Origin: Diogma glabrata
Lineage: Eukaryota; Arthropoda; Insecta; Diptera; Cylindrotomidae
Length of the DNA stretch: 64,000 nt
Reading direction: 5' to 3'
Assembly (NCBI GenBank): GCA_963693315.1
Contig: OY856188.1
Span: 153,817,521 to 153,881,520, forward strand
Notes under the pieces: generated by a model
Databases searched by the model: none
What the model was told of the DNA's origin: nothing
What the model saw: only the letters and a program-made list of their open reading frames with translations
Part shown: one piece after another, positions 22,024 to 35,200 of the stretch
Layout of the letters: every line of letters begins with the position of its first letter
How positions within the stretch are numbered: the stretch's first letter is position 1
Position numbers and translations under genes: made by a program

Positions 22024-22284
22024 AATACCAAGAGAAATTCATGAATCGCCAGAGAAAAAACTTGTCCGACAAAAATTTCGGTAGGTTAAAGGTGTCTACC
22101 GAGTGAAACATGTAATAATAACAATTTCGAAAATTTATGGATAGCCACCTGATTTTTATGAAAAATGCTTCAAAAAGGTATATAAAATCACGTCCTTATA
22201 TCGTCCGACAAGACAGATTTACCAATTTTCCAGTCCGACAAGCGGATATTGACATTTTCACGGCGACCTAAAATTTATTCATAA
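22024..22284 (+). repeat. Left arm of a ~255-bp inverted repeat pair
   Basis: This segment is the reverse complement of 25948-26199 with a few differences, including extra bases near 22085 (261 against 252 bp). It includes the words GTCCGACAAG or CTTGTCCGAC several times (near 22071, 22206 and 22233). Outer edges read AATACCAAGAG. The pair may be the terminal inverted repeats of a ~4.2-kb DNA transposon (22024-26199). I found no certain target duplication. Confidence 0.7.
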
Positions 22285-23063
22285 TAATTTCCGCTTTCGA
22301 TTTTTTGCTGTTAAATGAAGCCTACAACGAGGTGAACAAGTTGTTGACAGTAAACTATTACCATTTTCATAAAAATCGAACAAATCGTTATTTTTCAATT
22401 GAAAATCCGCGAAGGTTTACAGTATTTACATAACCAGCCGTTTTTTACAGGATTACGAAAAAAAAGTATGTAGAATCCAATTATTTAATTGTCGGACATG
22501 ATATATTCTCCGATTTTCCAGCCCGACGCTTGGATATTATAGATTTTATGAAGCTTCAAATTTTTGATGAAATTCTTTTTTGATCTTTTTTATTTATATT
22601 TTATAATTGCTATTAAATATATTATGTAATGAATAAGTTGTCTAAGACAGTTGTTTTGTCATGCTCAATAAAAAAATATCTATGTATGTATAAAAATTTA
22701 GTTCATGTTAATTATTAATGAATCATTGTATTACATAGGAGTATATTCTATTTATTTTTTATGCAAAAGTTTAACAATTATTCTTACAATTTTTACGCGC
22801 AGGGTCACGCACTCTAGACTCCATTTCCAAGAAACCCTTCGGCGTCTATGTGAACAGATGCATGTGTGCGGCAGCGCGTACTCCTTAACGGTAGCATCAT
22901 TGATTGTTCTACGAGTTTTAGATCTTATGATTTGAAATAAAGTCATTGATAATGGATTGTTTTTTATGCAATTTGTTGCGAGAAAATCCTGGATTCAGAC
23001 CGAAACGGGAAGATGTGAAAAAATTCACACCAATAATATTGAAATCGTGCAAATTGTTTTTGA
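22285..23063. other. Interior of the inverted-repeat pair, no intact gene
   Basis: The stretch around 22490-22545 carries diverged TCCGAC/GCCCGACG words like those of the inverted repeats, so it may be a sub-terminal repeat. Short open frames at 22705-22946 have no recognisable domain. Confidence 0.4.
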
Positions 23064-23207
23064 AATCGAGAAAGTTTCATAACCACAAATACACTGATGC
23101 GATTTTACCTGAAAGTTGAAACTCATAACGATGAAGAAATTGGGTACCATTCGTCTTGTTATAAAGAATTCAACGTGAAAAAGAAGTATTTGATAATTAA
23201 GAGGTAA
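23064..23207 (+). pseudogene. Exon-like fragment with a YHSSCY motif
   Basis: A frame of 47 codons reads VETHNDEEIGYHSSCYKEFN and ends in a Lys-rich tail directly before AG|GTAAGC (donor with exon end at 23203). A His followed by a Cys four residues on (YHxxC) is common near the N-terminal Cys-rich part of uncharacterised insect transposon proteins, as I recall them; I cannot name the family. Upstream stops show decay. With the pieces at 23324, 25046 and 25551 it may be one intron-bearing transposon gene. Confidence 0.4.
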
Positions 23208-23323
23208 GCGCATAATGAATTTATTATGTGAAAATGATTTTTTATTTTGATGTTTTACTTCAGTCTAGTCTACTATAAAGATTGAATTAATTATAAATTA
23301 AATAATTTCATTTTTGTTAAAGT

Positions 23324-23464
23324 TCATCGTCATCTTCTACTTCAACGTCAAATCCCACTGCAACGTCAACATCATCACAGAATGTTGAAATATCATCTCT
23401 TTCAACAGAAAATTTGACATCACCTGATATGCCTCAATCGTCTACTATTTCCGAAAATTCATAA
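23324..23464 (+). pseudogene. Ser/Thr-rich exon-like fragment
   Basis: Forty-six codons, nearly half Ser or Thr (SSSSSTSTSNPTATSTSS), lie downstream of an AT-rich stretch and before a TAA and a GTGAGT donor-like site near 23490. Low-complexity Ser/Thr linkers of this kind occur in transposon proteins. The stop at 23462 suggests decay. No function can be assigned. Confidence 0.35.
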
Positions 23465-23930
23465 GAAGTACAAATGGATCTTGATCGAGAGTGAGTAAAA
23501 TAATAATTATTTTCAAGTTCCATGCAAGATCAATCACATTTCGGATTAAGGTGTTAGATTTATTCAAATTTGATACAGATTTAATTATAGGTTTTTTTGA
23601 AATTAAATTATTCTATATGTTGAGAAACCAACGTCTGCACATTTTTTTTTTTTTAATAAAATGTGATGTGTAGTAGGCATTACAATATGTGTCACAACAA
23701 CACATAAAAACCTTTTAAGACCAAGGTCCCACAACAACATGCGTTCAAAGGATGTTAATGGACGCAAATCTGTTTTTTTTTTTTTAATATTTTTTTGTTA
23801 AATAATGGATAACTAAACCATAAATCCTATCACATATAAAATATGACATAGGCCAATATTTCGTGATAGGATAGGGAAAATAAAAATAAAACAAGAGATA
23901 AAAAGCAAATTTGTTTTAAAAATTTGCAGG
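23465..23930. other. AT-rich spacer, no gene seen
   Basis: Open frames at 23491-23673 and 23813-24007 have no recognisable domain. T-runs occur at 23643 and 23775. Confidence 0.4.
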
Positions 23931-25160
23931 AACAAAACTAAAATTGGTTTGCCAATAGTCCAGCTAATGGCATAATCCTTGATTATGGGACGCAGTATAT
24001 TTTTCAATGATTAAAGCTCAGATATATAGTTATATGAAGGCTCGTTTCTTCTAGCAAGCTACAGCGTTCCAGCATCAAGGAATATTCATTAGCTAAGATT
24101 GAGAGTGCTACCGTTGACTGAATACAGTTCATCCGCCAGCACCCCTAAGATATCACCTTGGCTAGTGATATCTCACTGCTATTGCCAGTGGTATGCGATA
24201 TCTCACGTTAACTCATATGCCAATAGCAGGGACTGGAGTACGCGGGTTGTCACACCCGTGGATCAAAAAATAGAAAAAAATTAACAAATTAATAAAAACT
24301 GATCCCTCCATGCGTAAAAAATTAGGTCATTTAGGTCGAAATGTTGGTTGAAAAATGGAAGGAAAATTTTTCCAACATTCCTAGTGGAAATTAAGTTTCA
24401 TTCAACTGTTCAAAATTGTTTAAAATTGTTTAAAACTAATAAAAACTGTTCTTAACTACATTGAACTTTTAAAAACTTCCAAAATTTTACACTTTTCCAA
24501 AGCTTAAAACAGTTTTGAACTTTTGAAAGCTCGGTGATGAATATAAAATTTTTTGAAATTGTTTAGAATTATACAAAACGTTCCACTCAGGTAATTATTG
24601 ATCAGTTTTATTTCAGTTAAAACTGTTTAAAAGTGATCAAATGAAAATCTTGTTTATGTGTATGTCCATGTTATATAAATGACAAGAAAGTTTCGTCCCC
24701 TTTGAAATTATTCATGATTATTATACCAATTTCCTTATTATTTCAGTTAAAACTGTTTAAAAGTGATCAAATGAAAATCTTGTTTATGTGTATGTCCATG
24801 TTATATAAATGACAAGAAAGTTTCGTCCCCTTTGAAATTATTCATGATTATTATACCAATTTCCTTATATCGTCAGATGAATTGTTTGAATTATTTAAAA
24901 GTATTTGAAATTGTTCAAAATTGTTTAAAATTATTTAAAAGTAATCAAAACTATTCTTAACTATATTGAATTGTTAAAAACTTCCAATAATTCGCACTTT
25001 TCAAAAGTTTATAACAGTTTTGAACAATTTTAAACAGTTTCGAATATGAAGTACTTGAAATCGAAAGTAGAGATCGTGATTGATTTGAGCACCAACAAAA
25101 AAGAGGAAATTTTGGATATTAATAAAATCTATGAAAAACTTGGAGAACAATTATCGATAG
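23931..25160 (+). repeat. Dispersed element, copy B (uninterrupted)
   Basis: Copy of 19331-20303 plus 21687-21957 without the Penelope-like insertion. Starts at AACAAAACTAAAATTGG like copy A. Contains the hairpin cluster (about 24148-24228) and the 133-bp tandem duplication (about 24608-24873). The empty target site of the Penelope-like insertion is at 24889-24902. It runs into the coding fragment at 25046. Confidence 0.85.
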
Positions 25161-25391
25161 CTTTGGCTATTTGTCATATCTTTACTAGAAATGATTACAA
25201 TCCATCGTTCTATAGAAAAGGAAAGAAGAGGTCCTTCGATATTTAAAGAAAAACGATCCAAATTTCAAGAAGCCTTCATCAATCTCCTCAACGTCTCTCC
25301 GTCTGAAATGCCAACTTCAAATGATGTTTTTAGAACTATCGAAGAGTTCGTTTGCAAATTATATTCTTTGAAAAGCAAAGATGTAAAATAA
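25046..25391 (+). pseudogene. Transposon-gene fragment with NDYNPSFYRKGKK motif
   Basis: From ATG 25046 the frame has a charged start (VIDLSTNKKEEILDINKIY) followed by LSIALAICHIFTRNDYNPSF and YRKGKKR. After a shift near 25200-25235 the next frame continues with KRSKFQEAFINLLNVSPSEM and FRTIEEFVCKLY. The pattern HxFTxxDYxPSFxRKGK is what I recall from uncharacterised transposon-encoded proteins of insects and cnidarians; I cannot verify this here. The frameshift makes it a pseudogene. The start codon is lost in copy A. Confidence 0.5.
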
Positions 25392-25550
25392 AAATCATGA
25401 TGATAAAATAATCAAGAGTAAATTGAAAGGATTTTAAGTATTTCCAAGCATCAGTAACAAAGTTGTCTGTGCTTAAAGTTAACGGACAAAAATGGATAGA
25501 TTTGGATTTATATGCGTTTACTATAGCTTTTAAAAATCAATAATTTTCCA

Positions 25551-25643
25551 GATTTCAATGATGATAAAGAGGATGATGAGTCAAACGATAACAGTAGCAC
25601 AGATGAAGAAAGTTTAACTGATGATGACTCCGATGAAGAGTAA
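25551..25643 (+). pseudogene. Acidic C-terminal exon-like fragment
   Basis: After a pyrimidine-rich stretch ending TTTTCCAG (acceptor-like, AG at 25550-25551), 30 codons (17 Asp or Glu, e.g. DDKEDDESNDN) run to a TAA at 25641-25643. An acidic tail just before the stop fits the C-terminus of a transposon protein, and the orientation matches the fragment at 25046-25391. A polyadenylation-like AATAAA is at about 25704. Confidence 0.4.
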
Positions 25644-25947
25644 AAAAATTTTTTTTCACGTTTCTTCATATATTTATATTTTTATTTTTTTAATGAAATT
25701 GTTAATAAAAGTTCCTATTATTAGTTTAATACATGTTATTAACTATTCACATCCCTTACCATTCATTTATTATTGTAATTAATGAAACTAAAATTATTTA
25801 TGAACTTGGAAAAAAGAAAGTATTGAAATGATGTTGTCGATCGATGTTTTTTGTCGGACTATTGATTTGGCACTAAATATTTGTCCGCCACTTGTACTAT
25901 ACGATAAATTCTGCTCTATAATATGTTAATTTCTTTTTGTCCGACGG
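25644..25947. other. AT-rich spacer with TCCG words
   Basis: Contains GTCGGACTATTG, GTCCGCCAC and GTCCGACGG words related to those in the inverted-repeat arms, so the true terminal repeat may extend left to about 25850. No gene. Confidence 0.4.
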
Positions 25948-26199
25948 TTATGAATAAATTTTAGGTCACCGTGAAAATGTCAATATCCGCTTGTCAGACT
26001 GGAAAATTGGTAAATCTGTCTTGTCGGACGATGTAAGGACGTGATTTTATATACCTTTTTGAAGCATTTTTCATAAAAATCAGGTGGCTATCCATAAATT
26101 TTTCGAAATTGTTATTATTACATGTTTCACTCGGTAACGTATCGAAATTTTTGTCGGACAAGTTTTTTCTCTCGCGATTCATGAATTACTCTTGGTATT
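25948..26199 (-). repeat. Right arm of the ~255-bp inverted repeat pair
   Basis: Reverse complement of 22024-22284; ends in CTCTTGGTATT. Contains TTGTCGGACAAG-type words at several sites. See the left arm for interpretation. Confidence 0.7.
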
Positions 26200-26266
26200 G
26201 GTAAGCCACACAAAAATTATAGAAGAGTATTTATAAGTTGCTGTTTATTTCGGCGGCTCCAAGACT

Positions 26267-26300
26267 AATATGCGACTTTTTGCTAATAAAAACATCAGTG
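26267..26300 (+). pseudogene. Scrap of a transposon ORF at the gap edge
   Basis: The last ~34 bases before the gap are similar to 59336-59371, inside the degraded ORF of the long-TIR transposon; both read (M)xLFANKNIS. Homology therefore starts just before the unsequenced region. Confidence 0.45.
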
Positions 26301-26500
26301 NNNNNNNNNNNNNNNNNNNNNNNNNNNNNNNNNNNNNNNNNNNNNNNNNNNNNNNNNNNNNNNNNNNNNNNNNNNNNNNNNNNNNNNNNNNNNNNNNNNN
26401 NNNNNNNNNNNNNNNNNNNNNNNNNNNNNNNNNNNNNNNNNNNNNNNNNNNNNNNNNNNNNNNNNNNNNNNNNNNNNNNNNNNNNNNNNNNNNNNNNNNN
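26301..26500. other. Assembly gap of 200 N
   Basis: A run of exactly 200 N. A round number suggests a scaffold gap of unknown true size. The sequence on its right is the last unit of the ~154-bp minisatellite, so the gap probably hides the missing Y segment and perhaps more repeat units. Confidence 0.95.
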
Positions 26501-26619
26501 ATGAACTATTTTTAAAATTTTGAGTTTTTTGTATGGGAACCCCCCTAAGGGTTGCAGATAGGGGTTCGGTATGTTCGGAAGAAATGTTGGAAATAAAAAA
26601 TCAATAATACCATCTCATA

Positions 26620-28560
26620 CATTTAAATACTCTAGGAATGACCTAGAAGAAGTTATAAATTATTTTTTAAAATTTTCCTTACATATTTTAAGTTTTAAGT
26701 GAAGTCGAAGGTAGTATTTTGTAATTTTATATTGTTTTAATAAGATGTGATTTTATTTTTTGAGTATTTTAAAATATAGTTAAAGTTAAATAGTTAAGTG
26801 CTTACAAAAATATTTAAATTGTTTTCCAATTTAAATTATAAAAAAATCTATTGATATATAAGACATACCAACCAAATATAAGACATCACGGTTTAAAATT
26901 ATAATTTGATTCGCGTTAGAGTGGTCTTAACTATAAAATAGTGATTTGTGGGTGGTTATAGTAATATAGTAAATAATATAAACAGCTTTTGAAGAATTTT
27001 ATAATAAGTATAACTTTTCATTTTTTTAGTGTTGTTCTGGGAGGCCAGTATTGGTCCAACAGTGATTCTTAGCGGTAACTGTTTTCTTCTTCTTGGAATG
27101 AACCCAAGCATGGAATTCGCAGAATTGTTACAACTGTAGATTGAAATCACCCATTATTCCGATGCTTGCAACAGCAGGCTCACACAGAACAGGATCACAA
27201 TGCTTGTCATCCATAGGTCAAGACAATTTGGCATGCCGTGATAGTATAATAATGCAAGTGTAAAGCTGTTATAAAAACAAGCAAATTCAAAGGATCAACG
27301 TCAGTATGGCTAGAGGACTTTTCATATAGTTCGGTTTCCCACTTCCTGAATAAGAAATGTTTCACTTAGATAACAAGCACCCTTCAAAAATAATTTTGCC
27401 TTCCTGTGTTATACAGTAAGTTTTGCAGAGCTGACACGCATTGACATAAAAAATCACTAAGTACTATGCCGTATGCTAAGGTATGCAAGTAGTAGTTGAG
27501 CAAAAAGCCATCATTACCACTTTTCGGACAGCAACAGAAATGCTGCATTTACTAAAACAGCAAATTAACAGTAGTTCAGAGAAATCACAAATACGAAAAA
27601 TAATGTTTAACGATGGTGTGGTTTAATTCTTGCCAAAAAAAAAGAATCAAAACTGTCTACAAAACAACATCATAAAAACAGTTCATTTTCTTATAATTCA
27701 TGTATACAAACATTGAATTATTTATGTGTGCTACATGTCAATCAACAAATTTCTAATATTTTCTCAGTTAATCGCTTTGTTGCGTCACACAAATTGTAAT
27801 ACATGTTTCTATCTACATAAAGAAATAATAAAAAATTTGTTATGTTAAGCTTTCGTTAGAATATTATATGTAGATAACTATACGGTTGTTAAATTTCATA
27901 AAATATGCACAACAACGATATAAAAACACACTCGTTTAAAATCTTTTTTGTTCAAAATGTGTTGTGACCTTTACTTTATTTAAGAGCCCTATGCGACCAT
28001 CAATACGCGGCCCGAGTTATCTTTTGGCTCAACCATTCCTGAATTTTTATTTTATTTTTTACTTTTAAGTGTGCTATTCCTATTCGAAACTCTCTTGCAT
28101 TATTTTTTTCGAATATTTTTATTTTATTTTTTCCTCTTCAGTGCGCTTTTTGTTTTTTTCTTAAAGATTTTATTTTCAGGGTTTCTTAACCCTTTTTATT
28201 TAATTTTTGTTTTTTTTTAATTTTTTTTTAAATGTTTTTATTTTATTTTTTCCTTTTCAGTGCGCTTTTTGTTTTTTTTTTTAAAGATTTTATTTTCAGG
28301 GTTTCTTAACCCTTTTTATTTAATTTTTTTTGTTTTTTTTTTTAATTTTTGTTTTGTTTTATGTTTTGTTTTATGTTTTTTTTTTTAATTTTTTTTTTTT
28401 ATTTTTTTTTTAGAAATCAAAAGTTGCTCAAGAAATTGCTCGAAAAATTTCTCTACTGCAATCGTAATTTTTTAGTCATCAGGAATTTTTCAAAACAAAA
28501 AAAATTGCTCGAAAAATTGCTCCAATTGGGTCGTTAGTAGTGCCAGAAACGAACTCAGTG
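26620..28560. other. Left part of X copy 1, no intact gene
   Basis: Mostly AT-rich. The word CAAAAAGCCATCATTACC (27500-27518) is shared with the decayed Penelope-like element near 61732, so 27440-27560 is likely a scrap of the same family. A block near 27833-27897 (starting AAATTTGTTATGTTAAGC) also recurs near 60302-60350. From 28030 to 28420 the sequence is T-rich with two copies of a ~120-bp segment containing TCAGTGCGCTTTTTG (28138 and 28257). The short minus-strand frame at 26956-27150 has no known domain. Confidence 0.5.
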
Positions 28561-29318
28561 ATCATGTGTAGGGTCTGCGGTGGAACTTTAGAAGGCATCC
28601 ATTTATTACGTATGACGCAAAAAATGGATTTTTTAGATAACCATGTTTTAAGATAACCAATTCAATATGGCGGCCAGTCCAAAATGGCGGCGATTAAAGT
28701 CTAAGAACCTTGTTTGGCCCGAGACCTTTCCAACGGTATATCATATGTAGGGTCTGCGGTGGAAAATTAATGTCATATTTGACATTTAAAAGATTTTTGC
28801 AAAATTCAATTTGGCGGCCGGTCCAAAATGGCAGCGATTATAGTCTAAGAACCTTCCTTGGGCCAAGACCTTTCCAACGATATATCATATGTAGGGTCTG
28901 CGGTGGAAAATTAATGTCATATATGACATTTGAAAGATTTTTGCAAAATTAAATATGGCTGCCACTTCAAAATGGCGGCGATTATGGTGTAAGAACCTCC
29001 CTTGGCCCGAGACATTTCCAACGATATATCATATGTAGGGTCTGCGGTGGAAAATTAATGTCATATATGACATTTGAAAGGTTTTTGCAAAATTCAATAT
29101 GGCGGCCACTTTAAAATGGCGGCGATTATAGTGTAAGAACCTCCCTTGGCCCGAGACCTTTCCAACGATATATCATATGTAGGGTCTGCGGTGAAAAATT
29201 AATGTCATATTTGACATTTGAAGGGTTTTCGCAAAATTCAATATGGCCGGTCCAAAATGGCGGCGATTATAGTGTAAGAACCTTCCTTGGTCCAAGACCT
29301 TTCCAACGATGTATCATA

Positions 29319-29335
<17 letters not shown>
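28560..29335 (+). repeat. 144-bp tandem repeat (GGGTCTGCGG family), copy 1
   Basis: GGGTCTGCGG-like words occur at 28571, 28750, 28893, 29038, 29182 and 29323, spacing 141-145 except the first (179). Each unit has AAAATGGCGGCGATTA, GTAAGAACCT, GAGACCTTTCC, the GGGTCTGCGG word, and ATGTCATATATGACAT, itself a palindrome. The last unit merges into the hairpin arm. Frames across the array encode a repeated peptide but stop codons interrupt it. Confidence 0.85.
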
Positions 29336-29700
<365 letters not shown>

Positions 29701-29722
29701 TATATATATATTTATATATATA

Positions 29723-32248
<2,526 letters not shown>

Positions 32249-32276
32249 TTCTCTTGCCGCTTTTCTTGGCTTTTTC
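32249..32276. other. Junction between transposon and satellite
   Basis: Twenty-eight bases with two CTTGCCGC/CTTGGC-like words separate the truncated transposon from the first satellite unit. The CTTGGC word just before the break and again inside the filler suggests replication-slippage or microhomology at the join. Confidence 0.6.
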
Positions 32277-35200
32277 TTAATTTCAGAGAAACTCTTATTT
32301 CAACGATACCCTTGCTTGCTTCAGTCAATGTTAAAGAATATAAGGTTGAGAATATCTCTTAAGCAGGTTATCCCAGGGTTCTCAAAATTTGGGTTTATTA
32401 TTGTTTTTTGGTCTACAGTAATAAAATATGAAAAAAATTAATTTCAGAGAAACTCTTATTTCAACGATACCCTTGCTTGCTTCAGTCAATGTTAAAGAAT
32501 ATAAGGTTGAGAATATCTCTTAAGCAGGTTATCCCAGGGTTCTCAAAATTTGGGTTTATTATTGTTTTTTGGTCAACAGTAATAAAATATGAAAAAAATT
32601 AATTTCAGAGAAACTCTTATTTCAACGATACCCTTGCTTGCTTCAGTCAATGTTAAAGAATATAAGGTTGAGAATATCTCTTAAGCAGGTTATCCCAGGG
32701 TTCTCAAAATTTGGGTTTATTATTGTTTTTTGGTCTACAGTAATAAAATATGAAAAAAATTAATTTCAAAGAAACTCTTATTTCAACGATACCCTTGCTT
32801 GCTTCAGTCAATGTTAAAGAATATAAGGTTGAGAATATCTCTTAAGCAGGTTATCCCAGGGTTCTCAAAATTTGGGTTTATTATTGTTTTTTGGTCTACA
32901 GTAATAAAATATGAAAAAAATTAATTTCAGAGAAACTCTTATTTCAACGATACCCTTGCTTGCTTCAGTCAATGTTAAAGAATATAAGGTTGAGAATATC
33001 TCTTAAGCAGGTTATCCCAGGGTTCTCAAAATTTGGGTTTATTATTGTTTTTTGGTCTACAGTAATAAAATATAAAAAAAATAATTTCAAAGAAACTCTT
33101 ATTTCAACGATACCCTTGCTTGCTTCAGTCAATGTTAAAGAATATAAGGTTGAGAATATCTCTTAAGCAGGTTATCCCAGGGTTCTCAAAATTTGGGTTT
33201 ATTATTGTTTTTTGGTCTACAGTAATAAAATATGAAAAAAATTAATTTCAGAGAAACTCTTATTTCAACGATACCCTTGCTTGCTTCAGTCAATGTTAAA
33301 GAATATAAGGTTGAGAATATCTCTTAAGCAGGTTATCCCAGGGTTCTCAAAATTTGGGTTTATTATTGTTTTTTGGTCTACAGTAATAAAATATGAAAAA
33401 AATTAATTTCAGAGAAACTCTTATTTCAACGATACCCTTGCTTGCTTCAGTCAATGTTAAAGAATATAAGGTTGAGAATATCTCTTAAGCAGGTTATCCC
33501 AGGGTTCTCAAAATTTGGGTTTATTATTGTTTTTTGGTCTACAGTAATAAAATATGAAAAAAGGTTAATTTCAGAGAAACTCTTATTTCAACGATACCCT
33601 TGCTTGCTTCAGTCAATGTTAAAGAATATAAGGTTGAGAATATCTCTTAAGCAGGTTATCCCAGGGTTCTCAAAATTTGGGTTTATAATTGTTTTTTGGT
33701 CTACAGTAATAAAATATGAAAAAAGTTAATTTCAGATAAACTCTTATTTTAACGATACCCTTGCTTGCTTCAGTCAATGTTAAAGAATATAAGGTTGAGA
33801 ATATCTCTTAAGCAGGTTATCCCAGGGTTCTCAAAATTTGGGTTTATAATTGTTTTTTGGTCTACAGTAATAAAATATGAAAAAAGTTAATTTCAGAGAA
33901 ACTCTTATTTTAACGATACCCTTGCTTGCTTCAGTCAATGTTAAAGAATATAAGGTTGAGAATATCTCTTAAGCAGGTTATCCCAGGATTCTCAAAATTT
34001 GGGTTTATTAATGTTTTTTGGTCTACAGTAATAAAATATGAAAAAAATTAATTTCAGAGAAACTCTTATTTCAACGATACCCTTGCTTGCTTCAGTCAAT
34101 GTTAAAGAATATAAGGTTGAGAATATCTCTTAAGCAGGTTATCCCAGGGTTCTCAAAATTTGGGTTTATTATTGTTTTTTGGTCTACAGTAAAAAAATAT
34201 GAAAAAAATTAATTTCAGAGAAACTCTTATTTCAACGATACCCTTGCTTGCTTCAGTCAATGTTAAAGAATATAAGGTTGAGAATATCTCTTAAGCAGGT
34301 TATCCCAGGGTTCTCAAAATTTGGGTTTATAATTGTTTTTTGGTCTACAGTAATAAAATATGAAAAAAATTAATTTCAGAGAAACTCTTATTTCAACGAT
34401 ACCCTTGCTTGCTTCAGTCAATGTTAAAGAATATAAGGTTGAGAATATCTCTTAAGCAGGTTATCCCAGGGTTCTCAAAATTTGGATTTATTATTGTTTT
34501 TTGGTCAACAGTAATAAAATATGAAAAAAATTAATTTCAGAGAAACTCTTATTTCAACGATACCCTTGCTTGCTTCAGTCAATGTTAAAGAATATAAGAT
34601 TGAGAATATCTCTTAAGCAGGTTATCCCAGGGTTCTCAAAATTTGGGTTTATTATTGTTTTTTGGTCTACAGTAATAAAATATGAAAAAAATTAATTTCA
34701 GAGAAACTCTTATTTCAACGATACCCTTGCTTGCTTCAGTCAATGTTAAAGAATATAAGGTTGAGAATATCTCTTAAGCAGGTTATCCCAGGGTTCTCAA
34801 AATTTGGGTTTATTATTGTTTTTTGGTCTACAGTAATAAAATATGAAAAAAATTAATTTCAAAGAAACTCTTATTTCAACGATACCCTTGCTTGCTTCAG
34901 TCAATGTTAAAGAATATAAGGTTGAGAATATCTCTTAAGCAGGTTATCCCAGGGTTCTCAAAATTTGGGTTCATTATTGTTTTTTGGTCTACAGTAATAA
35001 AATATGAAAAAAGTTAATTTCAGAGAAACTCTTATTTCAACGATACCCTTGCTTGCTTCAGTCAATGTTAAAGAATATAAGGTTGAGAATATCTCTTAAG
35101 CAGGTTATCCCAGGGTTCTCAAAATTTGGGTTTATTATTGTTTTTTGGTCTACAGTAATAAAATATGAAAAAAATTAATTTCAAAGAAACTCTTATTTCA

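Noticed and set aside
22922..22960. Second Penelope-like 5' end
   Set aside because: AGTCATTGATAATGGATTG resembles the junction at 20301, but only ~19 bases match and no coding follows.
26238..26515. Open frames through the N run
   Set aside because: They are artefacts of translating unknown bases.
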